Assembly (NCBI GenBank): GCA_001801365.1
Contig: MGXL01000051.1
Span: 1-5,761, forward strand
DNA: 5,761 bases
Direction of reading: 5' to 3'
DNA from: Gammaproteobacteria bacterium RBG_16_57_12
GTDB lineage: Bacteria > Pseudomonadota > Gammaproteobacteria > RBG-16-57-12
Within the stretch, counting starts at the first letter, position 1. Every line of letters starts with the position of its first letter. The position numbers and the translations under genes were made by a program. A model generated the notes under the pieces. That model did not search any database. It saw only the letters and a list, made by a program, of their open reading frames with translations, and was not told where the DNA came from. Below, piece by piece: positions 1 through 5,761 of the stretch.

Positions 1-1379
1 GCCAGGCCATTGGTTGAAATGATCACCCGCATATCGAAATTGGCGGTGATCGGCTGGCTGCCCTCGTCAGGCTTGTCGAAGTACATCAGCTTGATGATGC
101 GCAGGTAATAGAAGGCGCCGATAATGGAGAAGATCACCGCCACCACGGCCAGCCAGACCATATCGGCATTGACCACCGCCTTGAGCGCGGACAGTTTGGC
201 GTAGAAGCCCAGGGTGGGCGGCACTCCGGCCATGGAGACCATCAGGATCAGCATCATGAAGGCATACCAGGGGCTGCGCTCGTTGAGGCCCTTGAAATCC
301 TCCAGCCTGTCGGATTCAAAACCGGCCCGGCTTAATAACAGGATCATGCCGAACCCACCCAGGCTCATGATGGCATAGCTGATCACATAGAACATGGAGG
401 CGGAGAAACCATAATTGGTGCCGCTCAGCACGCCCAGCAGCAGGAACCCGACATGTGAAATGGTCGAGTAGGCCAGCATGCGCTTGATGTTGGTCTGGGC
501 GATTGCAATGATGTTGCCGACGCCCATGGAAAGCACCGCCAGGACAATCAACATACCCTGCCAGTGTGCTACCAGATCTCCCAGACCTTCCACCAGCAGA
601 CGGATCAGCATGGCGAAAGCGGCTATCTTGGGGGCCGTGGCGATATACAGCGTGACCGGCGTGGGCGCGCCGTGATAGACATCGGGCATCCACATATGAA
701 AGGGTGCAGCACCCAGCTTGAACGCCAGGGCGATGATGATAAACACCAGGCCGAATATCAACACGATATTGTCGAGCATTTTCAGATTGCCGAGCACCTG
801 GGCGATGGTGACGATATTCAGGCTGCCCGTCACGCCATAGATCATCGACATCCCATAGAGCAGCAGACCGGATGCCAGCGCGCCGAGGATAAAATATTTC
901 ATCGCCGCCTCGGAGGAGACGCTCGAATCACGATTCAGGGCCACCATGGCGTACAGGGACAGTGACAGCAGCTCCAGGCCCAGATAAATGGTCAACAGGC
1001 TGTAGGCGGACACCATCACCATCATGCCGAGCACGCCGAACAGCGCCAGCACATAAAACTCGCCCTTGAACAGATCACGCTCACTCAGATAACGGCGCGA
1101 ATAGATAAATACGGCGGCGGTAATGATATAGATGAATGATTTGAGCACATTCGCCAGATCATCGTTGATAAAACTGCCGGAGAAGGTCAGTACCCGCCCT
1201 CCGCTATACAGGCCGGTGGTCAACACGATCGCGCCAACGAGGGTGGCCAGAGACAAAAGATGGGTAAGCGCCCGGCCGCGATCGGAGACAAACAGATCGA
1301 TGACCAGTATCAGGCATGCCATGCTCAGCACGAAGATTTCCGGGACGGCCGGCAGCAGATTGGGCGTTTCAAAATTCAT
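1..1379 (-). CDS. nuoN: NADH-quinone oxidoreductase subunit N (3'-truncated by window edge)
   Basis: NuoN (ND2 homologue) is the antiporter-like proton channel of complex I nearest NuoK. The frame opens at ATG 1377-1379 and stays open to base 1, giving 459 complete codons and no stop; family members have about 480-485 residues, so roughly 20-25 C-terminal residues are outside the window. Visible motifs: E136 in [18 protein letters not shown]161 in [11 protein letters not shown]221 in [20 protein letters not shown] (H228), K251 in [10 protein letters not shown], the broken-helix motif [19 protein letters not shown] at 298-316, and K395 in [10 protein letters not shown]. These are the lysines and glutamate expected for the NuoN channel, and K395 matches the E. 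coli number. It begins 18 bp after nuoM, in the same operon. It has no stop inside the window, so an ORF search requiring a stop codon would miss it. The truncation comes from the window edge, not from a mutation. Confidence 0.97.
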   Translation of the reverse strand, partial: MNFETPNLLPAVPEIFVLSMACLILVIDLFVSDRGRALTHLLSLATLVGAIVLTTGLYSGGRVLTFSGSFINDDLANVLKSFIYIITAAVFIYSRRYLSERDLFKGEFYVLALFGVLGMMVMVSAYSLLTIYLGLELLSLSLYAMVALNRDSSVSSEAAMKYFILGALASGLLLYGMSMIYGVTGSLNIVTIAQVLGNLKMLDNIVLIFGLVFIIIALAFKLGAAPFHMWMPDVYHGAPTPVTLYIATAPKIAAFAMLIRLLVEGLGDLVAHWQGMLIVLAVLSMGVGNIIAIAQTNIKRMLAYSTISHVGFLLLGVLSGTNYGFSASMFYVISYAIMSLGGFGMILLLSRAGFESDRLEDFKGLNERSPWYAFMMLILMVSMAGVPPTLGFYAKLSALKAVVNADMVWLAVVAVIFSIIGAFYYLRIIKLMYFDKPDEGSQPITANFDMRVIISTNGL

Positions 1380-1384
1380 GTCAG

Positions 1385-1390
1385 CTCTCT
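1385..1390 (-). promoter_or_regulatory. Probable ribosome-binding site for nuoN
   Basis: The 18-bp nuoM-nuoN gap contains AGAGAG on the minus strand, 5 nt before the nuoN ATG. It is only a partial match to the anti-Shine-Dalgarno sequence but is purine-rich and correctly spaced; no better site exists in the gap. The close packing suggests translation is helped by ribosomes leaving nuoM. Confidence 0.5.
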
Positions 1391-1397
1391 ATCGTGA

Positions 1398-2915
1398 TTA
1401 CAGTTTGCTCTGACCGATCTGTTCAATCAGATGATTCACCGTCGGATGCATGACTTCCACCAGCGGCGCCGGCCAGAGGCCCAGCAGCAGCACACTGATG
1501 GCCAACACGCCCAGAACCAGAAACTCGCGATGGTTCAGATCCTGCAACTCCGCCACGGCAGGCTTGGTGACATCGCCGAAGATGACTCGCTTGACCATCC
1601 ATAACGTATAGGCGGCGCCAATGACCAAGGTGGTTGCCGCCAGAAAGGCGATCCAGAAATTCGCCTTGAATGCGCTCAGGATAACCATGAATTCGCCAAC
1701 GAAGCCGGACGTGCCCGGCAGTCCCACATTGGCCATGGCAAACAATACGGCCAGGGTCGCGAACACCGGCATGGTATTGGCCACCCCGCCGTAATCGCTG
1801 ATCATCCGGCTGTGCAGGCGGTCATACAATACGCCCACGCACAGGAACAGGGCCGCCGATACCAGGCCGTGTGAAAGCATTTGCACCACCGCCCCTTCTA
1901 TGCCCATCGCCGCGCCTTGAGTGCTGTGGGTGCTGTCATAGATAACAAAGGGGATGAAAAAGCCCAGGGTGACGAAACCCATGTGGGATATCGATGAATA
2001 GGCGATCAGTTTTTTCATATCCTGCTGAACCATCGCGACAAAACCGATGTAGACAACCGCGATCAGCGACAGGGTGATCATCATGCCGGTCAGCATTTCA
2101 CTGGCATCGGGCACGATGGGTAAACTCAAACGTACAAAACCATAAGCGCCCATTTTCAGCATGATGGCCGCCAGGATCACCGAGCCGCCGGTGGGCGCCT
2201 CGACGTGGGCATCCGGTAACCAGGTGTGCACCGGCCACATCGGCACCTTCACCGCAAAGGCCAGCAGGAAGGCGATGAAGATCCAGGTCTGCGGTTCCAG
2301 GCCGATGCGCAGGGCATGAAAATCCAGCAGCGCGAAACTGCCGGATTTCATGTAGAGATAAATCAGCGCCACCAGCATGAACACCGAACCCAGGAAGGTG
2401 TACAGAAAAAACTTGATGGTGGCGTAAACCCGGTTGGGGCCGCCCCAGATACCGATAATCAGAAACATCGGTATCAGCATGGCTTCCCAGAACACATAGA
2501 ACAACACACCATCCAGCGCGGCGAACACCCCGTTCATCATGCCTTCCATGAGCAGGAAGGATGCCAGGTATTGCGCCGGCTTGAACTTGATCACCTCCCA
2601 GCCGGCCAGGACCACCAGCACGGTACAGAAGGTGGTGAGAATGATGAGCGGCATGGAAATGCCGTCCACCCCCAGATGATAGTAGACATTGAAGGCCGGA
2701 ATCCAGGAGAGCCGCTCGACAAACTGCATGTCCGCCGTTTGCAGGTCAAATCCGGTATATAAAAAAATCGACAGGATAAAGGTGATCAGGGAAACCAGCA
2801 GGGCAATGGCCCGCGCCAGCGGTGCATTGGCATCCGAGCGGGTAGCCAGGACCAATATCCCTCCGATGATGGGCACCCATATAACCAAACTTAGCAGCGG
2901 TGAATCGAGCAGCAT
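1398..2915 (-). CDS. nuoM: NADH-quinone oxidoreductase subunit M, antiporter-like subunit
   Basis: NuoM (ND4 homologue) is the middle of the three antiporter-like proton channels in the complex I membrane arm. From the ATG at 2915 it has 505 residues, close to E. coli NuoM (509); starting at the in-frame TTG at 2924 would add three residues (508). About 14 membrane helices are apparent. Key residues occur in order: E144 in FWEAMLIPMFLIIGIWGG, K223 in FAVKVPMWPVHTWLPDAH (H230 in the same motif), K254 in IMLKMGAYGF, the paired lysines K301-K302 in the broken-helix motif QDMKKLIAYSSISHMGF, and E408 in GFVGEFM. E144 has the same number as in E. coli. A loop at residues about 321-340 and the YDRLHSR segment (364-370) resemble the non-enteric proteobacterial type. 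nuoL lies 22 bp upstream and nuoN 18 bp downstream. The stop is TAA. No frameshift or missing residue was seen. Confidence 0.98.
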   Translation of the reverse strand: MLLDSPLLSLVIWVPIIGGILVLATRSDANAPLARAIALLVSLITFILSIFLYTGFDLQTADMQFVERLSWIPAFNVYYHLGVDGISMPLIILTTFCTVLVVLAGWEVIKFKPAQYLASFLLMEGMMNGVFAALDGVLFYVFWEAMLIPMFLIIGIWGGPNRVYATIKFFLYTFLGSVFMLVALIYLYMKSGSFALLDFHALRIGLEPQTWIFIAFLLAFAVKVPMWPVHTWLPDAHVEAPTGGSVILAAIMLKMGAYGFVRLSLPIVPDASEMLTGMMITLSLIAVVYIGFVAMVQQDMKKLIAYSSISHMGFVTLGFFIPFVIYDSTHSTQGAAMGIEGAVVQMLSHGLVSAALFLCVGVLYDRLHSRMISDYGGVANTMPVFATLAVLFAMANVGLPGTSGFVGEFMVILSAFKANFWIAFLAATTLVIGAAYTLWMVKRVIFGDVTKPAVAELQDLNHREFLVLGVLAISVLLLGLWPAPLVEVMHPTVNHLIEQIGQSKL

Positions 2916-2924
2916 CTGATGCAA

Positions 2925-2928
2925 CCTT
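2925..2928 (-). promoter_or_regulatory. Ribosome-binding site deciding the nuoM start
   Basis: The minus strand reads ATAAGG, then TTGCATCAG, then ATG. The AAGG core is 9 nt from the ATG at 2913-2915 but directly abuts the in-frame TTG at 2922-2924, where it could not act. It therefore favours the ATG over the TTG, which lies three codons upstream. Confidence 0.65.
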
Positions 2929-2937
2929 ATTTGTTAG

Positions 2938-4905
2938 TTATTCGCTGAAAAGAATCCAGCTCAACATCAGCAATAATCCAATGATCATCACGAAGGCGTA
3001 GTGGTACAAATAACCCGTCTGCACCTGACGGATCACGCCAGACAACCAGCCGATGCTGCGCGCCGTGCCGTTGACCAGAAGGCCATCAATCAGCTTTACA
3101 TCGCCGATGCGCCAGAACAACCGGCCGATACCGCGCGCCCCGCCGGCAAAAAAGAAATCATTGAAATCGTCGCAGTAATACTTGCGGTCTAACAGCTTAT
3201 ACAACCAGCCGCAGGCACCCTGGATCCTGGCCGGCAGTTCGGGACGCTTCAGATACAGGAACCAGGCGGCGAACACCCCGGCAGCCGCCAGCCAGACCGC
3301 CGGGCCGGACAGCCCATGCAGCACAAAGCCCCCCCAGCCGGTAAAATCCGCCCCGATTTCAGCCAGAACGTTATGCGCATCCTGCACGACGATTGCATTG
3401 CCGAAGAAATTACCAAACAGCATCGGTCCAATATAAAAGGCGCCGGCCAGCACAGAGGGTATCGCCAGACCGATCAGCGGCAAGGTCACTACCAGGGGTG
3501 ATTCGTGCAGATGTGCCCTGGCATGGTGATCGATGCGCTCCTCCCCGTGGAATACCAGGAAGAACATGCGGAAGCTGTAAAACGCCGTGATGAACACGCC
3601 CAGCAACACACAGGCATAGGCAAAACCGGCGCCGGGCAATTCGGAATGCTGCGCCGCCTCGATAATGGCGTCCTTGGAGAAGAACCCGGAAAAGCCGGGG
3701 AAGCCGATCAATGCCAGCGAGCCGATCAGCATGCACCAGTAGGTGATGGGCAGGTATTTTTTCAAGCCGCCCATCTTGCGGATATCCTGCTCATGGTGCA
3801 GCGCAATGATCACCGAACCCGCCGCCAGGAACAGCAGGGCCTTGAAGAAGGCATGGGTCATCAGGTGGAAGATGCCCGCCGCATAGGCCGAGGCACCCAG
3901 CGCGACGGTCATATAACCCAGTTGCGACAAGGTCGAATAGGCCACGACACGCTTGATGTCGTTCTGGATGATCCCCAGGATGCCCATGAACAGGGCCGTG
4001 ATGGCGCCGATCACCAGGATGACGCTCAGTGCGGTTTCCGATAACTCGTAGAGCGGCGACATGCGCGCCACCATGAAGATGCCGGCGGTCACCATGGTCG
4101 CAGCATGGATCAGGGCCGAGATCGGCGTGGGGCCTTCCATGGAATCCGGCAGCCATACGTGCAGGGGCACCTGGGCGGATTTGCCCATCGCGCCAATGAA
4201 CAGCAGAATACAGATCACCGACATGACCGACCATTCTGATCCCGGAATGATTTCCATGGTCAGATTCGTCAGAGAAGGCGCTGCCTTGAAGACATCCATA
4301 TAATCCAGGCTGTTGAAATACAGCAATATGGCGGCTATGCCCAGCAGAAAGCCAAAATCACCGACGCGATTGACCAGGAACGCCTTGAGGTTGGCATAGA
4401 TGGCCGTTTCCTTCTTGTACCAGAAGCCGATCAGCAGGTAGGAGACCAGCCCCACCGCCTCCCAGCCGAAGAACAGCTGCATGAAGTTATTGGCCATCAC
4501 CAGCATCAGCATGGAGAAGGTGAACAAGGAGATATAACTGAAGAAGCGCTGATAGCCGGGGTCATCGCGCATGTAGCCGATGGTGTAGATATGCACCATG
4601 AGTGACACAAAGGTCACCACAACGATCATCATGGCGGTCAACTGGTCGATCAGAAAACCGACTTCCATATGGATGCCATCGCTGATCAGCCAGGTGTATA
4701 CCGTCCCGTTATAGGGTTCGGCGCCGTCGATGACAATGTGATTGAACACCACCAGTGACAGCAGGAACGATAGGGCGACGCCGATGGTGGTCACCCAGTG
4801 GGCGCCGCTGCGGCCGATCTGGTTGCCGAACAACCCGGCCACGATAGCGCCCAGCAGCGGCACCAGGGCAATGGTGAGATATATGTTTGGCATGGTCTCG
4901 GACAC
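2938..4905 (-). CDS. nuoL: NADH-quinone oxidoreductase subunit L, distal antiporter-like subunit
   Basis: NuoL (ND5 homologue) is the large proton-translocating subunit at the far tip of the complex I membrane arm. With the GTG start supported by its ribosome-binding site it has 655 residues; E. coli NuoL has 613. An N-terminal segment precedes the antiporter-like core (residues about 130-420). Expected ionisable residues are present: E149 in GWEAVGLVSYLLIGFWY, K242 in GKSAQVPLHVWLPDSMEGPT (residues 241-260, with H249), H267 in SALIHAATMV, K355 in THAFFKALLF and K410-D411 in GFFSKD. The C-terminal part fits the NuoL-specific layout: a helix at about 535-552, the long amphipathic lateral helix at about 560-625, then an anchoring helix at about 636-653. 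That extension separates NuoL from NuoM, NuoN and shorter antiporter paralogues. nuoK lies 3 bp upstream and nuoM 22 bp downstream. The stop is TAA. The coding sequence is intact. Confidence 0.98.
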   Translation of the reverse strand: MSETMPNIYLTIALVPLLGAIVAGLFGNQIGRSGAHWVTTIGVALSFLLSLVVFNHIVIDGAEPYNGTVYTWLISDGIHMEVGFLIDQLTAMMIVVVTFVSLMVHIYTIGYMRDDPGYQRFFSYISLFTFSMLMLVMANNFMQLFFGWEAVGLVSYLLIGFWYKKETAIYANLKAFLVNRVGDFGFLLGIAAILLYFNSLDYMDVFKAAPSLTNLTMEIIPGSEWSVMSVICILLFIGAMGKSAQVPLHVWLPDSMEGPTPISALIHAATMVTAGIFMVARMSPLYELSETALSVILVIGAITALFMGILGIIQNDIKRVVAYSTLSQLGYMTVALGASAYAAGIFHLMTHAFFKALLFLAAGSVIIALHHEQDIRKMGGLKKYLPITYWCMLIGSLALIGFPGFSGFFSKDAIIEAAQHSELPGAGFAYACVLLGVFITAFYSFRMFFLVFHGEERIDHHARAHLHESPLVVTLPLIGLAIPSVLAGAFYIGPMLFGNFFGNAIVVQDAHNVLAEIGADFTGWGGFVLHGLSGPAVWLAAAGVFAAWFLYLKRPELPARIQGACGWLYKLLDRKYYCDDFNDFFFAGGARGIGRLFWRIGDVKLIDGLLVNGTARSIGWLSGVIRQVQTGYLYHYAFVMIIGLLLMLSWILFSE

Positions 4906-4908
4906 GCG

Positions 4909-5211
4909 CTACCCCTTCAAGGTGTCAATGGTGTCGACGTTGATGGTGCGCAGATTGCGGAACAACACCACCAGCACGGCCAGACCGATGGCGGCCTCCG
5001 CCGCCGCAACCGTCAGGATGAAAAACACAAAGACCTGTCCGGCGCTGTCCCCCAGATAATGGGAGAACGCGACAAAATTCATGTTCACCGCCAACAGCAT
5101 CAGTTCGATGGACATCAGCAGAATGATGAGATTTTTCCGATTCAGAAAAATGCCCGCCATACTGATGCAGAACAGTATCGCGCCCAAGATCAGGTAATGT
5201 GACAGTGTCAT
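4909..5211 (-). CDS. nuoK: NADH-quinone oxidoreductase subunit K
   Basis: NuoK (ND4L homologue) is a three-helix membrane subunit of complex I that forms part of the proton channel nearest the quinone site. The protein is 100 residues, the same length as E. coli NuoK, and starts with ATG. Membrane helices are at about residues 4-22, 28-49 and 58-84. The two buried glutamates essential to the family are present at the canonical positions: E36 in the MSIELML segment of helix 2 and E72 in the [13 protein letters not shown] segment of helix 3. The basic pair R25-K26 in the cytoplasmic loop matches the conserved arginines of the E. coli protein. The C-terminus, VDTIDTLKG, resembles the usual NuoK ending, and the last codons also carry the nuoL ribosome-binding site. 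The stop is TAG, 3 bp before the nuoL start, which suggests coupled translation. Nothing is missing or unusual. Confidence 0.98.
   Translation of the reverse strand: MTLSHYLILGAILFCISMAGIFLNRKNLIILLMSIELMLLAVNMNFVAFSHYLGDSAGQVFVFFILTVAAAEAAIGLAVLVVLFRNLRTINVDTIDTLKG
4912..4917 (-). promoter_or_regulatory. Ribosome-binding site for nuoL inside the nuoK 3' end
   Basis: The minus-strand sequence AAGGGG is formed by the last two sense codons of nuoK (AAG GGG, just before TAG) and ends 6 nt before the GTG at 4903-4905. This strong, well-spaced site decides the nuoL start: the next in-frame ATG (4891-4893) would be 18 nt from it and has no comparable site of its own. A ribosome finishing nuoK covers this site, which fits translational coupling. 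Confidence 0.8.
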
Positions 5212-5221
5212 AGTCTATCTG

Positions 5222-5225
5222 CCCT
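5222..5225 (-). promoter_or_regulatory. Probable ribosome-binding site for nuoK
   Basis: On the minus strand the 33-bp nuoJ-nuoK gap reads ACAGGATTTTACAGGGCAG and then AGACT before the ATG. The AGGG core ends 10 nt before the nuoK ATG, a rather long but usable spacing. A second ACAGG lies at 5233-5237, too far upstream to serve this start. There is no hairpin followed by a T-run in the gap, so I see no terminator between the two genes. Confidence 0.5.
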
Positions 5226-5244
5226 GTAAAATCCTGTTGTTCAC

Positions 5245-5761
5245 TCAGTCCTTCTTTTCCGAATCCATCTTGATCAGCCGGACGCGGTCGCTCCTGCGCA
5301 CCTTGACCTGCTGATCAGGCTTCTGAGATTTGACCGATTCGCGCCGGCGCATGGTCAGGGCGATCGCCGCGACGATGGCCACCACCAGGATCGCGGCCGC
5401 AATCTCCACCGGATAGACATAGACGGTATACAGCACTCGGCCCAGTTCCTTGGTATTGCTATAGTCCGCGTCATGGGCGGCCGGCGCCGGCATGGCGTCC
5501 AGCGCGAATTGCTCATGTCCGACCACCAGGATCATCTCCACCAGGATCACCGTAGCTACGACGAGACCCACCGGCAGATAGCGGATAAATCCTTCCTTGA
5601 GCGGTGCCGTATTGATATCCAGCATCATGACCACAAACAGGAACAGCACCATGACCGCGCCGACATAGACCAGCACCAGGGTAATGGCAAGAAACTCGGC
5701 TTCCAGCAGTATCCACAATGCGGCGCTGGTGAAGAACGCCAGCACCAGGAACAGGACGGCA
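5245..5761 (-). CDS. nuoJ: NADH-quinone oxidoreductase subunit J (5'-truncated by window edge)
   Basis: NuoJ is a small integral membrane subunit of complex I in the cytoplasmic membrane, placed between the quinone-site subunits and the NuoK/N/M/L proton channels. The window shows 171 residues up to a TGA stop; the reading frame is open to the window edge, so the true start and probably some 25-30 N-terminal residues (the first membrane helix) lie outside. Diagnostic is the third-helix segment YVGAVMVLFLFVVMMLD at visible residues 32-48, matching the NuoJ/ND6 helix known for its pi-bulge near the conserved Tyr. Further hydrophobic segments fall at visible residues about 60-80 and 120-140, separated by an Ala/Asp/His-rich loop. 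The protein ends in a 35-residue basic tail. An in-frame GTG at 5743-5745 is an internal valine codon, not the start. The nuoK start follows after 33 bp. The family call is very secure; the full length is unknown. Confidence 0.96.
   Translation of the reverse strand, partial: AVLFLVLAFFTSAALWILLEAEFLAITLVLVYVGAVMVLFLFVVMMLDINTAPLKEGFIRYLPVGLVVATVILVEMILVVGHEQFALDAMPAPAAHDADYSNTKELGRVLYTVYVYPVEIAAAILVVAIVAAIALTMRRRESVKSQKPDQQVKVRRSDRVRLIKMDSEKKD

Larger units (their letters stand above)
1..5761 (-). other. Distal part of the nuo (complex I) operon, one transcription unit
   Basis: Five same-strand genes are separated by 33, 3, 22 and 18 bp in the fixed order J-K-L-M-N, with no terminator-like hairpin or promoter visible in any gap. 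A single polycistronic transcript entering from beyond 5761 and leaving past base 1 is the simplest reading. Because the unit is open at both ends, its promoter and terminator cannot be seen here. Confidence 0.85.

Noticed and set aside
316..693. Minus-strand 125-codon frame within nuoN
   Set aside because: It is an out-of-frame shadow of nuoN. The true frame here encodes the conserved K251 and broken-helix region, while the shadow protein shows no family similarity.
564..1413. Plus-strand open frames at 564-965 and 1132-1413
   Set aside because: They are antisense to nuoN, and the second crosses the nuoM-nuoN junction. The minus-strand nuoN frame explains this DNA with conserved motifs throughout.
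2226..2762. Plus-strand open frame of 178 codons
   Set aside because: It is antisense to nuoM, with the same low-complexity His/Gln/Glu composition. The nuoM frame shows all conserved channel residues across this region, so selection clearly acts on that frame.
3505..4044. Plus-strand open frame of 179 codons
   Set aside because: It is entirely antisense to the nuoL core. Its predicted protein is rich in Gln, His, Asp and Arg with no domain, as expected from reading the complement of a hydrophobic membrane protein gene, and I saw no convincing ribosome-binding site.
3410..4234. Minus-strand frames at 3410-3736 and 3791-4234
   Set aside because: They are alternative-frame shadows inside nuoL; the nuoL frame is continuous and fully conserved across both.
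2938..4905. Possibility that the L/M/N-like genes belong to an Mrp-type Na+/H+ antiporter or a membrane-bound hydrogenase (Hyf/Ech type)
   Set aside because: The J-K-L-M-N order, a NuoK of exactly 100 residues with E36 and E72, the NuoL lateral-helix extension and a NuoN-type ND2 homologue together define complex I. No Mrp-specific small subunits or hydrogenase subunits are present.
4798..5202. Plus-strand open frame of 134 codons, plus an overlapping one at 4742-5059
   Set aside because: Both are antisense to nuoK and the 5' end of nuoL, span two confidently assigned genes, and have no recognisable domain.
5212..5244. Possible terminator or promoter in the nuoJ-nuoK gap, including two ACAGG copies
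   Set aside because: The gap is only 33 bp, has no stable inverted repeat with a T-run and no recognisable -35/-10 pair. The two ACAGG copies are too short to be significant.
1..5761. Search for a novel system, mobile element, CRISPR array, RNA gene or foreign insertion
   Set aside because: Five conserved, closely packed complex I genes occupy almost every base. There is no repeat array, tRNA-like or rRNA-like sequence, transposase, or visible change in coding character. Nothing is left over that needs another explanation.

Overview
This window is an uninterrupted piece of a bacterial respiratory complex I operon (nuo, type I NADH:quinone oxidoreductase). All five genes lie on the minus strand, so transcription runs from high to low coordinates: nuoJ (5' end cut by the window edge), nuoK, nuoL, nuoM and nuoN (3' end cut by the other edge). 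Each encodes a membrane-arm subunit. The nuoJ-K-L-M-N order is the standard distal half of the 14-gene (or 13-gene) bacterial nuo operon; nuoI and the peripheral-arm genes would be expected just beyond 5761, outside the window.

Layout, in order of transcription: nuoJ 5761-5245 (partial), 33-bp gap, nuoK 5211-4909, 3-bp gap, nuoL 4905-2938 (GTG start), 22-bp gap, nuoM 2915-1398, 18-bp gap, nuoN 1379-1 (partial). The gaps are 3 to 33 bp and hold only ribosome-binding sites. I see no internal promoter, terminator, RNA gene, repeat array, mobile element or CRISPR. No stretch of 300 bases lacks a gene.

How the genes work together: NuoL, NuoM and NuoN are the three antiporter-like subunits, each with its own proton channel. 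NuoK and NuoJ connect this pumping module to the quinone-binding part of the complex (NuoH/A/B/D). The conserved ionisable residues expected of proton-translocating subunits are present in all four channel proteins: NuoK E36/E72; NuoL E149/K242/K355; NuoM E144/K223/K254/E408; NuoN E136/K221/K251/K395. The complex therefore looks functional and proton-pumping as far as it is visible.

Organism: protein signatures (the NuoM YDRLHSR segment and the extended NuoM loop before the QMLSHG motif, the NuoJ C-terminal tail, the NuoL C-terminal tail) look like the non-enteric gamma/betaproteobacterial type rather than the divergent E. coli type. The base composition is moderately GC-rich. A gammaproteobacterium is my best guess, from memory of family sequences only; genus cannot be given. 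I did not find a novel system here. It is an ordinary core-metabolism region, and the findings listed are low-interest details of start choice, coupling and subunit variation.
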